This document shows, in pieces, positions 1 to 8,161 of a stretch of DNA of 29,619 nucleotides; positions within the stretch are counted from its first letter, which is position 1; each line of letters opens with the position of its first letter. A model generated the notes under the pieces. It was not told the origin of the DNA. It made no database searches and saw nothing but the letters and a program-made list of their open reading frames with translations. The translations under genes and the position numbers were made by a program. Source of the stretch: Halonatronomonas sp964558325 (GTDB lineage: Bacteria > Bacillota > Halanaerobiia > Halanaerobiales > Halarsenatibacteraceae); assembly GCA_964558325.1 (NCBI GenBank), contig CAZLCX010000023.1, positions 1 through 29,619 of the forward strand, written 5' to 3'.

Positions 1-1
1 A

Positions 2-420
2 GAAATTTCTAAAATAGCATATAATCAAAACTGGATAGGCAGTGCAAAGTTATTAATTGTTTTATGTACTAATATAGTGTCTGATGAACGGGGTGGTAGG
101 GATATTAAAAAGCAAGATTTCAGGAGCTTAAAACTGAAATCGAAAAGCTGGATCAAGAACTTTACAGTAAGTTAAATCAAGAGGAACATCAGACTAAGAT
201 AGCAGGGACTCATATGGTATTAGCAGCTTTAGAACAGGGGGTTGGTTCTACCTGGGTTTCTTATTTCAAAGTAGAAGAATTATCTAAATTATTAGGTCTG
301 CCTGAGGGCTATCTTCCAGCAGAAATTATAGCCTTTGGATATCCTAAAGATGAGATGAAAGTTACAGAAAAGAAAAGTAGAGATGAAATTATTTTTTATA
401 ATAATGAATTTAGAAACTAA
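2..420 (+). pseudogene. Nitroreductase-family protein, 5'-truncated by the window edge and frameshifted
   Basis: Two adjoining frames together read as the C-terminal half of a nitroreductase, an FMN-dependent NAD(P)H oxidoreductase. From base 2 one frame gives AYNQNWIGSAKLLIVLC and then DERGGRDIKKQDF. From about base 110 the next frame continues through EIEKLDQEL, AGTHMVLAALEQGVGSTWV and LPEGYLPAEIIAFGYP to the stop at 418-420. The NQxW and LP.G..PxxxxxxGYP stretches are typical of the family. The frame change lies between the frame-1 stop at 106-108 and about base 125, beside a run of five A at 107-111. It could be a real frameshift or a homopolymer read error. The family assignment is secure; the substrate is unknown. 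Confidence 0.75.
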
Positions 421-599
421 ATGAAAAATTAAAGTTTTTGATTTTGCCAGAAATGAAAAATATTTTATAGTATAATTATATTGATGCTGGCAGAAAAGTT
501 GATAGTTAAATTATAATAAAGAGAAGGTAGTTTAGACTGTTTTTGGAGACCTGGATAAAATTAATAAAACCCAGGATTTTAAAGAGGGAGGAATTAAAA

Positions 600-1538
600 A
601 TGGGAAACACAAGAATTGCATTTATTGGTGTTGGCGGAGTGGGAGGATATCTAGCCGGCAGGCTAATTAATAACTCTTCAGAAAATATAAATTCATTTTT
701 AATTGCCAGGGGTGACCATTTAGAGGCAATCAAAAAGAATGGCCTCAAAGTTATTGAAGATAAATCCAGTGAGTTTACTGTTAGACCTACTGATGCCTTT
801 GAGGATATATCAAAACTTAAAGATATTGATATCTTTATTATAGCTGTTAAATCTTATGATCTTAATGAAGTCTGTCAGGCAATAAAGCCGAAAATAGCTG
901 ATGATACTATTGTCTTACCATTGTTAAACGGCTTTGATATAGCAGATAAAATTAAGCAAATAATCAATAAAGGCCATATTCTGCCTGGTTTGATTTATAT
1001 TTCTGCCAGAATCGATGAACCCGGGGTAATTAAACAGGTAAGTGCCAGTCATAATATTATATTTGGGCAAGACAATACGAAGTCAGATTATTATCCAGAA
1101 GAATTGATTTCTGTATTTGATCAGGCAGGAATCAATTATAAGTGGACTGATGACCCGGCCCCGGAAATCTGGAACAAGTATATTTTTATTGCAAGTTTTT
1201 CTCTGGTTACATCTTTAAAAAATAAGACAATTGGTGAAGTTTTAGAAAGTGACTCTTTAAAAACCTTAACCTCTAATATTATGGATGAAATTTTGCAGGT
1301 AGCGGAGGCATCCAGGGTTGAACTTGATGATGATATAGTTGCAAAAAGCCTGGAGAAGGCAGCTGAGTTTCCTTATGATACAAAGACTTCTCTGCAAAGG
1401 GATATAGCTAAAGGAAAAGAGAGAAATGAGTTAGATATTTTTGCCAGAAGCATAATTGATGCTGCTTCAAAGTATGGAATATCAGTACCTAATACTGAAA
1501 GGGTTTATGGGGAACTTATGAAAAAGTTTATATCATAG
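600..1538 (+). CDS. Ketopantoate reductase-like (ApbA/PanE family) dehydrogenase
   Basis: This 312-residue protein begins with a Rossmann dinucleotide-binding loop, G10-V-G-G-V-G15, after a short beta strand, as in 2-dehydropantoate 2-reductase. Family members reduce ketopantoate to pantoate with NADPH in coenzyme A synthesis. The middle holds KSYDLNEV and a C-terminal helical part that includes WNKYIF and SLQRDIAKGKERNELD, matching the family's C-terminal domain, where the catalytic Lys and Glu lie. An in-frame ATG at 543 would add 19 residues, but ATG 600 has a strong ribosome site (GAGGGAGGAATT) at good spacing and the family begins right at the nucleotide-binding strand, so 600 is chosen. 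No other pantothenate gene is nearby, and many ApbA-family paralogues act on other 2-keto acids, so the exact reaction is uncertain. Confidence 0.85.
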   Translation: MGNTRIAFIGVGGVGGYLAGRLINNSSENINSFLIARGDHLEAIKKNGLKVIEDKSSEFTVRPTDAFEDISKLKDIDIFIIAVKSYDLNEVCQAIKPKIADDTIVLPLLNGFDIADKIKQIINKGHILPGLIYISARIDEPGVIKQVSASHNIIFGQDNTKSDYYPEELISVFDQAGINYKWTDDPAPEIWNKYIFIASFSLVTSLKNKTIGEVLESDSLKTLTSNIMDEILQVAEASRVELDDDIVAKSLEKAAEFPYDTKTSLQRDIAKGKERNELDIFARSIIDAASKYGISVPNTERVYGELMKKFIS

Positions 1539-1580
1539 AGTAAATGATAGCAAAAAAATATCTCAACAGGAGAGTTTTTA

Positions 1581-2213
1581 ATGAACACAAATATTAAAAA
1601 TATCATAGACAGTGCTTATTTTATCGGGGGCTCTACCTGCAGTGGTAAAAGTACGATAGCAGAGGCTTTGGTTACAAAACATAATTTTAATTATTATAAA
1701 ATTGATGATTATGAAATGGAGCATATAGAGCAGGCCACTTCTGAAAATGAGCCGACTATGTTTAATTACTTGCAAATGAATTGGGATCAAAGATTGATGA
1801 GACCACCTCAAACACAGGCTGAAGAGTTATTTGATTTCTACAGGGAAAGATTTAATATGATTATATCTGACCTTGAAAAGTTTCCAGAAGACATAACTTT
1901 AATTTTAGAAGGTGCAGCTCTATTACCGGAGGAATTGGATAAATTAGAAATAGATAAGCACCAAATAATTTATTTAGTTTCATCAAAAGAATTTCTGACA
2001 GGGAATTATTCTAAAAGAAACTGGATTCATGATATATTATCAGAATGTAAAGATCCTGAGCAGGCTTTTAATAATTGGATGGAAAGGGATTATATATTTG
2101 GGAAATTAATTAAAAGCCAGGCTGAAGAATTAGGACATAAAGTTATTCATATAGATGGTGGTAATGCTTTAAATCAAAATATCAGGAAAGTGGAAAACCA
2201 CTTTAAGATTTAA
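1581..2213 (+). CDS. P-loop kinase-like NTP-binding protein
   Basis: A soluble 210-residue protein. Residues 14-25 (FIGGSTCSGKST) form a Walker A loop, with the Lys-Ser-Thr phosphate-binding residues at 23-25. It is followed by a beta strand and an acidic KIDDYE segment, as in small-molecule and nucleotide kinases of the P-loop superfamily. The stretch LILEGAALLPEEL near residues 108-120 resembles the strand and acidic residue that serve as Walker B in shikimate- and cytidylate-kinase-like folds. The C-terminus (KLIKSQAEELGHKVIHIDG) fits a lid and final strand. I do not recognise the substrate. It starts 43 bp after the preceding gene, has an AACAGGAGAG ribosome site, and may be co-transcribed with it. 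Confidence 0.7.
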   Translation: MNTNIKNIIDSAYFIGGSTCSGKSTIAEALVTKHNFNYYKIDDYEMEHIEQATSENEPTMFNYLQMNWDQRLMRPPQTQAEELFDFYRERFNMIISDLEKFPEDITLILEGAALLPEELDKLEIDKHQIIYLVSSKEFLTGNYSKRNWIHDILSECKDPEQAFNNWMERDYIFGKLIKSQAEELGHKVIHIDGGNALNQNIRKVENHFKI

Positions 2214-2334
2214 AATATTACACTTTTAATTGAGTTTTTCTGGGCTGTCTGCTTATTTGCTGAGCCTGTCTTTATTGGATCTGGCAACAGATATATCGGA
2301 AATAATTTCTTATTATTAGGAGATGGAGTTATTA

Positions 2335-2691
2335 ATGAAACCAAAATTAGAATCAGCTTATTTATCTATAGAAAATGTTGAAAGAGCTATAAATTTTTAT
2401 GAATGGTTTTTAGAAAGAAAGGCAGTTAAGAAGGGGAATAGTTTATATCTTTTTGAGATTGATGATTTTCGTTTATTTTTATTTGATCATAAAAATGAAA
2501 AAGAGCAGGTAAAATATGGGGATAATTGCCTGTTAAGTTTTGAAGTTGAGGATGCTAAAGAAACAAAAGAAAAGATTGAACAGCGTGGTTTGAAAATAGT
2601 TTTCCCTTTAGAAAAAATATTAAATAATTTAGTCTTTGAGTTTCAGGATCCTGAAGGTAATCATTTAGAGGTTTTCTCTAAATTGTCATAA
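2335..2691 (+). CDS. VOC-family (glyoxalase/bleomycin-resistance fold) protein
   Basis: A 118-residue single VOC module. The N-terminal strand LESAYLSIENVERAINFYEWFL is the usual opening, in which a metal-site strand is followed by a helix containing FYxxxL. The C-terminus VFEFQDPEGNHLEVFSKL carries the DPxGNxxE signature, whose Glu is commonly a metal ligand. VOC proteins include glyoxalases, dioxygenases and antibiotic-binding proteins, and nothing here separates these. An in-frame ATG at 2323 is too close to the upstream purine stretch. ATG 2335 has GGAG six bases ahead and is preferred. It stands alone, without an obvious partner gene. Confidence 0.8.
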   Translation: MKPKLESAYLSIENVERAINFYEWFLERKAVKKGNSLYLFEIDDFRLFLFDHKNEKEQVKYGDNCLLSFEVEDAKETKEKIEQRGLKIVFPLEKILNNLVFEFQDPEGNHLEVFSKLS

Positions 2692-2736
2692 ATAAGTAAA
2701 ATATAATAAAAATGTTTTTTGAGAAGAGGAGAATAA

Positions 2737-2910
2737 GTGAATTATGAATTTGTTCAAATGGACTTAGAATATGCCAAACAAATAAAAACCTGATGACGGC
2801 AAAGTTAAATTGTATCAGGATAAATATTTAAAAAGATGAGTATAATAATTTTAGATTAGAAATTGGCATGAATCTTTCAGCAGAATTTAAGATTAATCAT
2901 GGCATGAAAA
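2737..2910 (+). pseudogene. Possible decayed GNAT acetyltransferase remnant
   Basis: A GTG at 2737 has a good ribosome site (AGAGGAG) and opens a reading frame of 18 codons, MNYEFVQMDLEYAKQIKT, ending at TGA 2791-2793. This resembles the start of GNAT acetyltransferases of the MNYxFVxMxLEYAKxI type. Downstream, other frames give DDGKVKLYQDKYLKR and FRLEIGMNLSAEF, the latter weakly like the central GNAT strand. No frame is open throughout. I infer a degraded gene just upstream of an intact GNAT gene, with low confidence. Confidence 0.3.
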
Positions 2911-2928
2911 TTAAGAGGAGGAAAAAAA

Positions 2929-3513
2929 TTGAATAAGGCGATAAGAGGAGATATTTCAATCCGTCCAGAAACGCGTAAAGATTATAAAGATATAGTAAGT
3001 CTTGTTCTGAGGTCCTTTAAGGAGGGGACTCCGTATTCAGATGGTACAGATATTATAGCTTTAATTGAAGAAATTCGAGACTCAAAATATCGGATACCTG
3101 AATTATCCTTTGTGGTTGAACTTGATAATAAAGTGGTTGGCCATTTTCTCTTTTCCCATTTTCCAATATCACCAACCAGAGATGGTGGCTATGAAGATAA
3201 AGCGGAATCAGAAATAGTGATGCTTGCTCCAGTAGCAGTACATGCAGATTATTTCAAGCAGGGAATAGGTTCTTCTATGCTGCTGCTGGGGATTGAAAGG
3301 GTAAAAGAGTTAGGATATAGAGGGATAACAGTTGAAGGCGATTTTAATTTCTATAATCAGATTGGCTTTGAAACTTCATCTAAATATGACATTTATCCAA
3401 CAAGTGGGTATCCTATGGAAGAGCCAAGGTGTATGATGTGTCAGGAAACCTATCCAGGTTCACTGGATTCAGTTAAGGGCTATATTGTTTATGATATGTA
3501 TTATAATGCATAA
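2929..3513 (+). CDS. GNAT-family N-acetyltransferase
   Basis: A 194-residue protein with a complete GNAT core. It opens with ISIRPETRKDYKDIVSLV (strand 1 and helix 1). A central strand follows (LSFVVELDNKVVGHFLFS), and then the acetyl-CoA pyrophosphate loop of motif A, VAVHADYFKQGIGSSML, with Q-G-I-G-S. The C-terminal part contains EGDFNFYNQIGFE, the usual YxxxGF of motif B. This arrangement resembles the YhbS-like group (COG3153), whose acceptor is unknown. The start is TTG 2929, eight bases after AGAGGAGGA; no ATG fits. The C-terminus has several Met/Cys residues (RCMMCQETY) whose role is not evident. The gene looks monocistronic. Confidence 0.85.
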   Translation: MNKAIRGDISIRPETRKDYKDIVSLVLRSFKEGTPYSDGTDIIALIEEIRDSKYRIPELSFVVELDNKVVGHFLFSHFPISPTRDGGYEDKAESEIVMLAPVAVHADYFKQGIGSSMLLLGIERVKELGYRGITVEGDFNFYNQIGFETSSKYDIYPTSGYPMEEPRCMMCQETYPGSLDSVKGYIVYDMYYNA

Positions 3514-3534
3514 TGCTGTCTGGCTTAATATAAA

Positions 3535-3552
3535 TTAACTAATTTTAGTTAA
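3535..3552. promoter_or_regulatory. Perfect 8-2-8 palindrome between GNAT and amidase genes
   Basis: TTAACTAA-TT-TTAGTTAA is an exact inverted repeat 63 bp before the amidase start. It could be a regulator site or a weak hairpin. AT-only palindromes arise easily in this base composition, so support is weak. Confidence 0.3.
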
Positions 3553-3614
3553 GTTAATTCTCATTAATTTCATTTATATTTAAAAAGAAATCAAGATTAA
3601 GTTGAGGTGGCAAA

Positions 3615-5074
3615 ATGAATAATACAAAATTATCTATATCTGAAATCAAGGAAAATTTAAACAGGGGAAACCAGAAAATAGATGAGATAATTGCAAGCTC
3701 TTTAGCGTTAATAGAAGAAAAGGAAGATTTAATAGCGGCCTTATTACCTGAAAAAGATCGTAAAGAACGGCTGGAGCAAGATATTAAAAAGTTAAAGGAT
3801 AATTATTCCTCTGCAGTTTCAAATCCTGATTTATATGGTGTGCCAGTAGCTGTGAAGGATATTTTTCATGTCAATGGTTTTAAAACCAGGGCCGGTTCCA
3901 GGCTGGATCCTGATCTACTTACTGGGAAAGAAGGTTATCTTATTAAAAAGCTGCACTCCCAGGGTGCTCTAGTTATAGGCAAGTCAGTAACCACTGAATT
4001 TGCTTATTTTGAGCCTGGCCCTACCAGAAACCCCCATAATCTTGAGCATACTCCAGGAGGATCCAGCAGTGGCTCGGCAGCAGCGGTGGCGGCTGGTTAC
4101 TGNNNNNNNNNNNNNNNNNNNNNNNNNNNNNNNNNNNNNNNNNNNNNNNNNNNNNNNNNNNNNNNNNNNNNNNNNNNNNNNNNNNNNNNNNNNNNNNNNN
4201 NNATACTCCAGGAGGATCCAGCAGTGGCTCGGCAGCAGCGGTGGCGGCTGGTTACTGCCCCCTGGCTCTAGGAACTCAGACAATCGGCTCAATTATAAGA
4301 CCGGCAGCTTTTTGTGGGATCATTGGTTTTAAACCCAGTTATGGTAGAATTCCTCTTGAAGGACTGATTAAGTTTTCTAAATCTGTAGATCATATAGGTT
4401 TTTTCACCAGGGATATAAAGGATATGGAGATAGCATTTGAGGGCTTATTACCATCAGGAGAATTTAAAGGAGTTAAAGAATTTTCTCGACCTATTCTGGG
4501 TGAGCCTGATTCGGCATTTATAAACCAGGCTGATGATACTGGTTTGAGTAATTTTCAATCCAGTAAATCTATTTTAAAAAAGGCAGGTTATCAAATTAAG
4601 CAGACTTCTGTTTTAAAAGATATAGCTGATATTAATAATTCCCATAGAACACTTATTGCCTATGAGTTTGCCAGAGTTCAAAGAGAATGGTATAAAGAAT
4701 ATAAGGATCTTTACAGAAAAGAAACAGCAGATTTGATTGAAAAGGGTTTAAAGATTAAAAAGGAAGACTATCTCCAGGCAAAATCTGAGAGGCTAAAATT
4801 AAGAAATAAATTTAAAAAGGTAATGGATGAAGAGGGAATAGATCTTTTCATTTCTCCTTCAGCACCAGGTCCGGCACCTGAGGGGATTGATTCTACAGGG
4901 GATCCAGTTATGAATTTACCCTGGACCAATGCCGGATTACCAGCTATTACAGTTCCAGCAGGGAAAACTGAGGAAGGTTTACCATTAGGATTACAGTTGG
5001 CTGCAGGCTATGGCTTAGATGAAAGATTATTAAAATGGGCTTGTGATATCGCCGACCTTCTAGGAAACTGCTAA
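3615..5074 (+). CDS. Amidase-signature hydrolase, interrupted by an assembly gap
   Basis: An amidase of the Ser-cisSer-Lys family (GatA/fatty-acid-amide-hydrolase fold), hydrolysing an unidentified amide. Bases 4103-4202 are N, and the 55 bases on each side (4048-4102 and 4203-4257) are identical. Both copies lie in the same reading phase, so removing gap and duplicate gives one 434-residue protein, a normal length. In that protein the catalytic Lys is K81 (PVAVKD), the cis-Ser is S150 in GGSSSGS and the nucleophile is S174 in GTQTIGS. The 24-residue spacing of the two serines matches the family, and PAAFCGIIGFKPSYG follows. The C-terminus has the usual MNLPWTNAGLPAITVPAG. TIGS replaces the commoner TGGS. 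There is no GatB/GatC nearby, so this is not the tRNA amidotransferase. The start has GAGGTGG upstream. Confidence 0.88.
4103..4202. other. 100-N assembly gap inside the amidase gene
   Basis: A run of exactly 100 N flanked by two identical 55-bp sequences (4048-4102 and 4203-4257). This is what results when two contigs sharing an assembler overlap are scaffolded without merging. The real gap length is probably zero or negative. Confidence 0.95.
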
Positions 5075-5091
5075 AAATGAGAGGATTGTAA

Positions 5092-5620
5092 GATTTTATT
5101 CTTACTGCGACTCTAATTGTAATTATGCTTTTAAGTAACTGGATAGAGATGAGATCTGTAATTGGAGCTATCCAGGCTTTAGAGGAACTGGCTAAACTAA
5201 TATCAAACCAGGCCCACAAAATAGCCGACGGCGATACAAAAACTATAAAAATTAAAAAATTAAATAAAGGAGACTAGGTCCTGTTTAAGCCAGGAGAGAA
5301 GATTCCTGCTGGTGTGTTAATTTATGAAGGCAGTTCTTCTATTGATGGAGCAGTGCTAACCGGTGAATCAGAACCGGTAGAAAGAGGAGAGGATGAAGAA
5401 GTAATAGGTGGTTCAGTTAATGGTGGTAGTTCTATTAGAACCAGAATTGAGAAGGCCGGCGATAACAGCTACCTGTCCTCATGCCTTTGGACTTTCCATT
5501 TCCCTGGCATCAGGAGTACTGTCTGGTTTTGGAATTATGATTTCTCCTGCAGTAGGGGCGGTTTTAATATCAATGAGCACTGTAATTGTAGCAATCAATG
5601 CCAAACTCTTAAAATTTTAA
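5092..5620 (+). pseudogene. Remnant of a CopB-type heavy-metal P-type ATPase
   Basis: Several frames together recall a copper-transporting P1B ATPase of the CopB type. From 5092 one frame reads LIVIMLLSNWIEMRSV, ALEELAKLISNQAHKI and LNKGD, and is then broken by TAG at 5276-5278. It continues in the same frame with LFKPGEKIPAG, EGSSSIDGAVLTGESEPVE and VIGGSVNGG, which is the actuator domain with its TGES loop. Near 5470 the frame changes to CPHAFGLSISLASG, the CPH metal-binding helix. This passes directly into SPAVGAVLISMSTVIVAINAKLL, the end of the last membrane helices, with the stop at 5618-5620. The N-terminus, the region between TGES domain and CPH helix, and the whole phosphorylation/nucleotide domain (DKTGT) are missing. 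At least two deletions, a stop and a frameshift make it non-functional. Confidence 0.85.
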
Positions 5621-5730
5621 ATACAACTTCATTCAAAATTACTCAGGAGTAGAGACAGTAACTGAAGAAATTATAAAAAAATTAATTATATGCAGGAATT
5701 CTAAGCTGCATCGAGAATAAAATATCAAGG

Positions 5731-5754
5731 CGTTATGTTAATAACTAAATAACG
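5731..5754. promoter_or_regulatory. ModE-box operator upstream of tupA
   Basis: CGTTAT-N12-ATAACG, 24 bp long, lies 25 bp before the tupA start. Half-site sequence and spacing equal the classical E. coli ModE operator of the molybdate transport operon as I recall it. A ModE-type HTH protein is encoded at the end of this operon (8162-8485), so oxyanion-responsive autoregulation is the natural inference. Confidence 0.8.
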
Positions 5755-5779
5755 TCTAAAATTATACAGGGGTGATAAA

Positions 5780-6634
5780 ATGAGAAAGTTGTTAGAAATT
5801 GGGGTAATTTTAGTACTTGTAATTGGAGTAGGTCTTTTTGCGGGACCTGGCATTCAGGCAGAATCAATCAGGTTGGCAACTACTACCAGTACAGAAGATA
5901 GCGGTTTATTAGATGAATTACTACCTATTTTTACTGAGGAGACTGGAATTGAAGTCGATGTAATAGCAGTTGGTACCGGCCAGGCTTTAGAAATTGGCCG
6001 GAGAGGTGATGCTGATGTTGTAATGGTTCATGCCCCTGATTTAGAAAAGGAATTTGTAGAAGAGGGTTATGGAACTGAGAGAACATATATTATGTATAAT
6101 GATTTTGTAATTGTTGGTCCTACTGAAGATCCAGCTAATATTAGTGATCTGGCTGAAGATGACCAGGGGGTAGAAGTTGCCATGGAGCAAATCTATGAGG
6201 CTGGTAATAGCGAGGGTCTTAGATTTTTATCCAGAGGTGATGATTCTGGGACTCATCAAAAAGAATTGGAACTCTGGGAAGCTGCTGGAATTGACGATGT
6301 CACAGAAAGTGACTGGTATGATTCTTTGGGGCAGGGTATGGGCTCAACATTAATAACTGCTAATGAGATGGCTGGATATGCCTTAACTGATCGGGGAACT
6401 TATCTCTCAATGGCCGAAGAGATAGCTCATCTGAAGATACTTTATGAAGGCGATGATGCATTAAATAATCCTTATGGTATAATTCCACTTAACCCGGAAG
6501 TTTTTGAAAATGTTAATCATGAAGCTGCTCAAAAATTAGTGGATTTTATGGTGAGTGATGATATTCAGGAATTAATCGGTGAGTTTGGTACTGAAAAGTT
6601 TGGTCAGCCTTTATTTTTCCCTGATGCGGACTAA
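5780..6634 (+). CDS. tupA: Tungstate ABC transporter, substrate-binding protein TupA
   Basis: A 284-residue periplasmic binding protein. Residues 1-27 form a signal peptide: MRK, a hydrophobic core, and a cleavage site after GIQA. The mature protein opens with IRLATTTSTEDSGLLDELLP, the hallmark of TupA oxyanion-binding proteins. VGTGQALEIGRRGDADVVMVHAP, MYNDFVIVGP and SRGDDSGTH follow; the TTTS and RGDxSGTH segments supply ligand contacts in the family. It delivers tungstate to TupB/TupC for tungsten-pterin enzymes. The neighbours tupB, tupC and a ModE-type regulator support tungstate or molybdate rather than phosphate. The mature protein is rich in Asp and Glu, and no lipobox Cys is present at the cleavage site, unusual for a monoderm Firmicute. 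The start has AGGGGTGA eight bases upstream. Confidence 0.93.
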   Translation: MRKLLEIGVILVLVIGVGLFAGPGIQAESIRLATTTSTEDSGLLDELLPIFTEETGIEVDVIAVGTGQALEIGRRGDADVVMVHAPDLEKEFVEEGYGTERTYIMYNDFVIVGPTEDPANISDLAEDDQGVEVAMEQIYEAGNSEGLRFLSRGDDSGTHQKELELWEAAGIDDVTESDWYDSLGQGMGSTLITANEMAGYALTDRGTYLSMAEEIAHLKILYEGDDALNNPYGIIPLNPEVFENVNHEAAQKLVDFMVSDDIQELIGEFGTEKFGQPLFFPDAD

Positions 6635-6704
6635 ATTTATTTTTGGTAAATTTTTAACTGATATTATAGGGTGATTGATAATTTTTGCAATGCAGGTGAT
6701 TTAA

Positions 6705-7400
6705 ATGAATACATTAATTGAGGGTCTTCAGGAAGCATTAAGATTATTAGTGAATTTAGATAGAGAAGTTTTACAGATCATTGCTGTCTCGCTTAAGGTG
6801 AGTGGGACAGCTCTGGTTTTTTCTGTCTTTATTGGTCTGCCTTTAGGAACAATTCTTGGATTAGGAAATTTTCCTGGGAAAAAGATTATTACCGCCTTTC
6901 TTTATACCGGTATGGGCTTTCCACCAGTCGTTGTTGGACTTTTTGTCTTTATAATATTTTCAAATAGCGGTCCCCTGGGAGATTTAAATTGGTTATTTAC
7001 AACCAGAGCGATAGTTGTTGCTCAGACAGTAATAGCATTACCTCTGGTAGCAGGTTTTATCATGACTGCAGTCATGGGGGTAGATAAGAATCTCTTACTC
7101 CAGCTGAGGTCTTTAGGTGTGACCAGGGCTCAGATGATCTGGACTATCATTAAAGAGGCCAGATTAGGAGCTTTAATTGCAATAATAGCTGGCTTTGGTG
7201 CTGTTATCTCAGAGGTGGGAGCTGTAATGTTAGTCGGTGGTAATATTCGGGGCAAGACCCGGGTTTTAACAACAGCAATTATGCTGGAAACAAGGCAGGG
7301 AAGGTTTGGCCTGGCAATAGCACTGGGATTAATCCTCTTGACAATAACATTTATTATAAATATTTTAATGCTTAATCTTCAGGAGAAGGAGCGGAATTAA
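6705..7400 (+). CDS. tupB: Tungstate ABC transporter, permease TupB
   Basis: A 231-residue inner-membrane permease with about five hydrophobic segments, at roughly residues 24-54, 61-86, 103-124, 156-178 and 203-224. The cytoplasmic EAA-type coupling loop, LRSLGVTRAQMIWTIIKEAR (about 134-153), contacts the ATPase. VISEVGAVMLVGGNIRG is strongly conserved in TupB/WtpB-type permeases. It follows tupA by 70 bp and runs into tupC with a 4-bp gap, which suggests translational coupling. Length and loop match the family. Specificity is inferred from TupA; the permease itself would not separate tungstate from molybdate. Confidence 0.92.
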   Translation: MNTLIEGLQEALRLLVNLDREVLQIIAVSLKVSGTALVFSVFIGLPLGTILGLGNFPGKKIITAFLYTGMGFPPVVVGLFVFIIFSNSGPLGDLNWLFTTRAIVVAQTVIALPLVAGFIMTAVMGVDKNLLLQLRSLGVTRAQMIWTIIKEARLGALIAIIAGFGAVISEVGAVMLVGGNIRGKTRVLTTAIMLETRQGRFGLAIALGLILLTITFIINILMLNLQEKERN

Positions 7401-7404
7401 GCTT

Positions 7405-8142
7405 ATGTCTATTACATATAGGTTAGAAGGAATAAGTAAAGTGTATGATGAAAAAAAGATCTTAAATATCAGGGAATTAGAATTTAAGACCGGTGAAATT
7501 TTTGGCCTGGTTGGTCCCAGTGGAGCTGGTAAAAGCACACTTCTCAGGCTTCTAAATTTTTTGGAAAAACCAACTTCAGGCAGAATAAAGTATAATGGCG
7601 ATGGCTATATTGACGGCAAATTACCTGATCTTAAAAAAAGGCGATCCATTACAACAGTACTGCAGCAGTCAGCTCTGCTCCATCAATCAGTCTGGAAAAA
7701 TGTGATCTATCCTTTAAAAATAAGAGGAATTGAAATAAATGAAATGAGAAGAAAGGAGATTGAAGAACTTCTCAAATATTTAGGACTTCTAGAGATTAAA
7801 GACCAGAGGGCGGATAAACTTTCTGGAGGTGAGGCTCAGCGGGTTGCCATGGCCAGGGCAGTTGTCTTTGAGCCAGATGTTTTATTGCTGGATGAACCAA
7901 CTTCTAATCTCGATCCTTCAAATATCAGCATTATAGAAAGAATGATTCAGCGATATATTAAAAAGCCTGGTAAAACCATTATAATGGTGACCCATAATAT
8001 TATGCAGGCCAAAAGGCTGGCTGATAGAGTTGGGTTGATTTATGAAGGTGAAATGATTGAAGTTGCAGAAAAAAATAAGTTTTTTAACAACCCAGAAAGA
8101 AACCTGACTGAAAAATTCTTAAATGGCGAATTAATCTATTGA
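7405..8142 (+). CDS. tupC: Tungstate ABC transporter, ATP-binding protein TupC
   Basis: A 245-residue ABC ATPase. Walker A is G37-PSGAGKST-45, the signature LSGGE lies at 139-143 followed by AQRVAMARA, Walker B LLLDEP is at 160-165, and the switch His is H197 (MVTHN). Q-loop residues are in TTVLQQSALLHQSVWKNV (83-100). It powers oxyanion import through TupB. There is no C-terminal TOBE/regulatory extension as in ModC, which fits TupC and leaves oxyanion sensing to another protein. The ATG lies 4 bp after tupB, and its ribosome site (GGAGAAGGAG) lies inside the end of tupB. Confidence 0.92.
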   Translation: MSITYRLEGISKVYDEKKILNIRELEFKTGEIFGLVGPSGAGKSTLLRLLNFLEKPTSGRIKYNGDGYIDGKLPDLKKRRSITTVLQQSALLHQSVWKNVIYPLKIRGIEINEMRRKEIEELLKYLGLLEIKDQRADKLSGGEAQRVAMARAVVFEPDVLLLDEPTSNLDPSNISIIERMIQRYIKKPGKTIIMVTHNIMQAKRLADRVGLIYEGEMIEVAEKNKFFNNPERNLTEKFLNGELIY

Positions 8143-8161
8143 TCTAACTGGAGGGTTTATC

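Noticed and set aside
444..476. Promoter before the ketopantoate reductase gene (TTGCCA and TATAAT)
   Set aside because: Spacing of 21 bp is outside the usual 16-19 range; only the -10-like hexamer is convincing.
4000..4332. Additional ORFs spanning the N run in other frames
   Set aside because: They exist only because N codons are read through; the amidase frame explains both sides.
3615..5074. gatA, subunit of the tRNA amidotransferase
   Set aside because: No gatB or gatC adjacent, and the TQTIGS active-site version is typical of general amidases.
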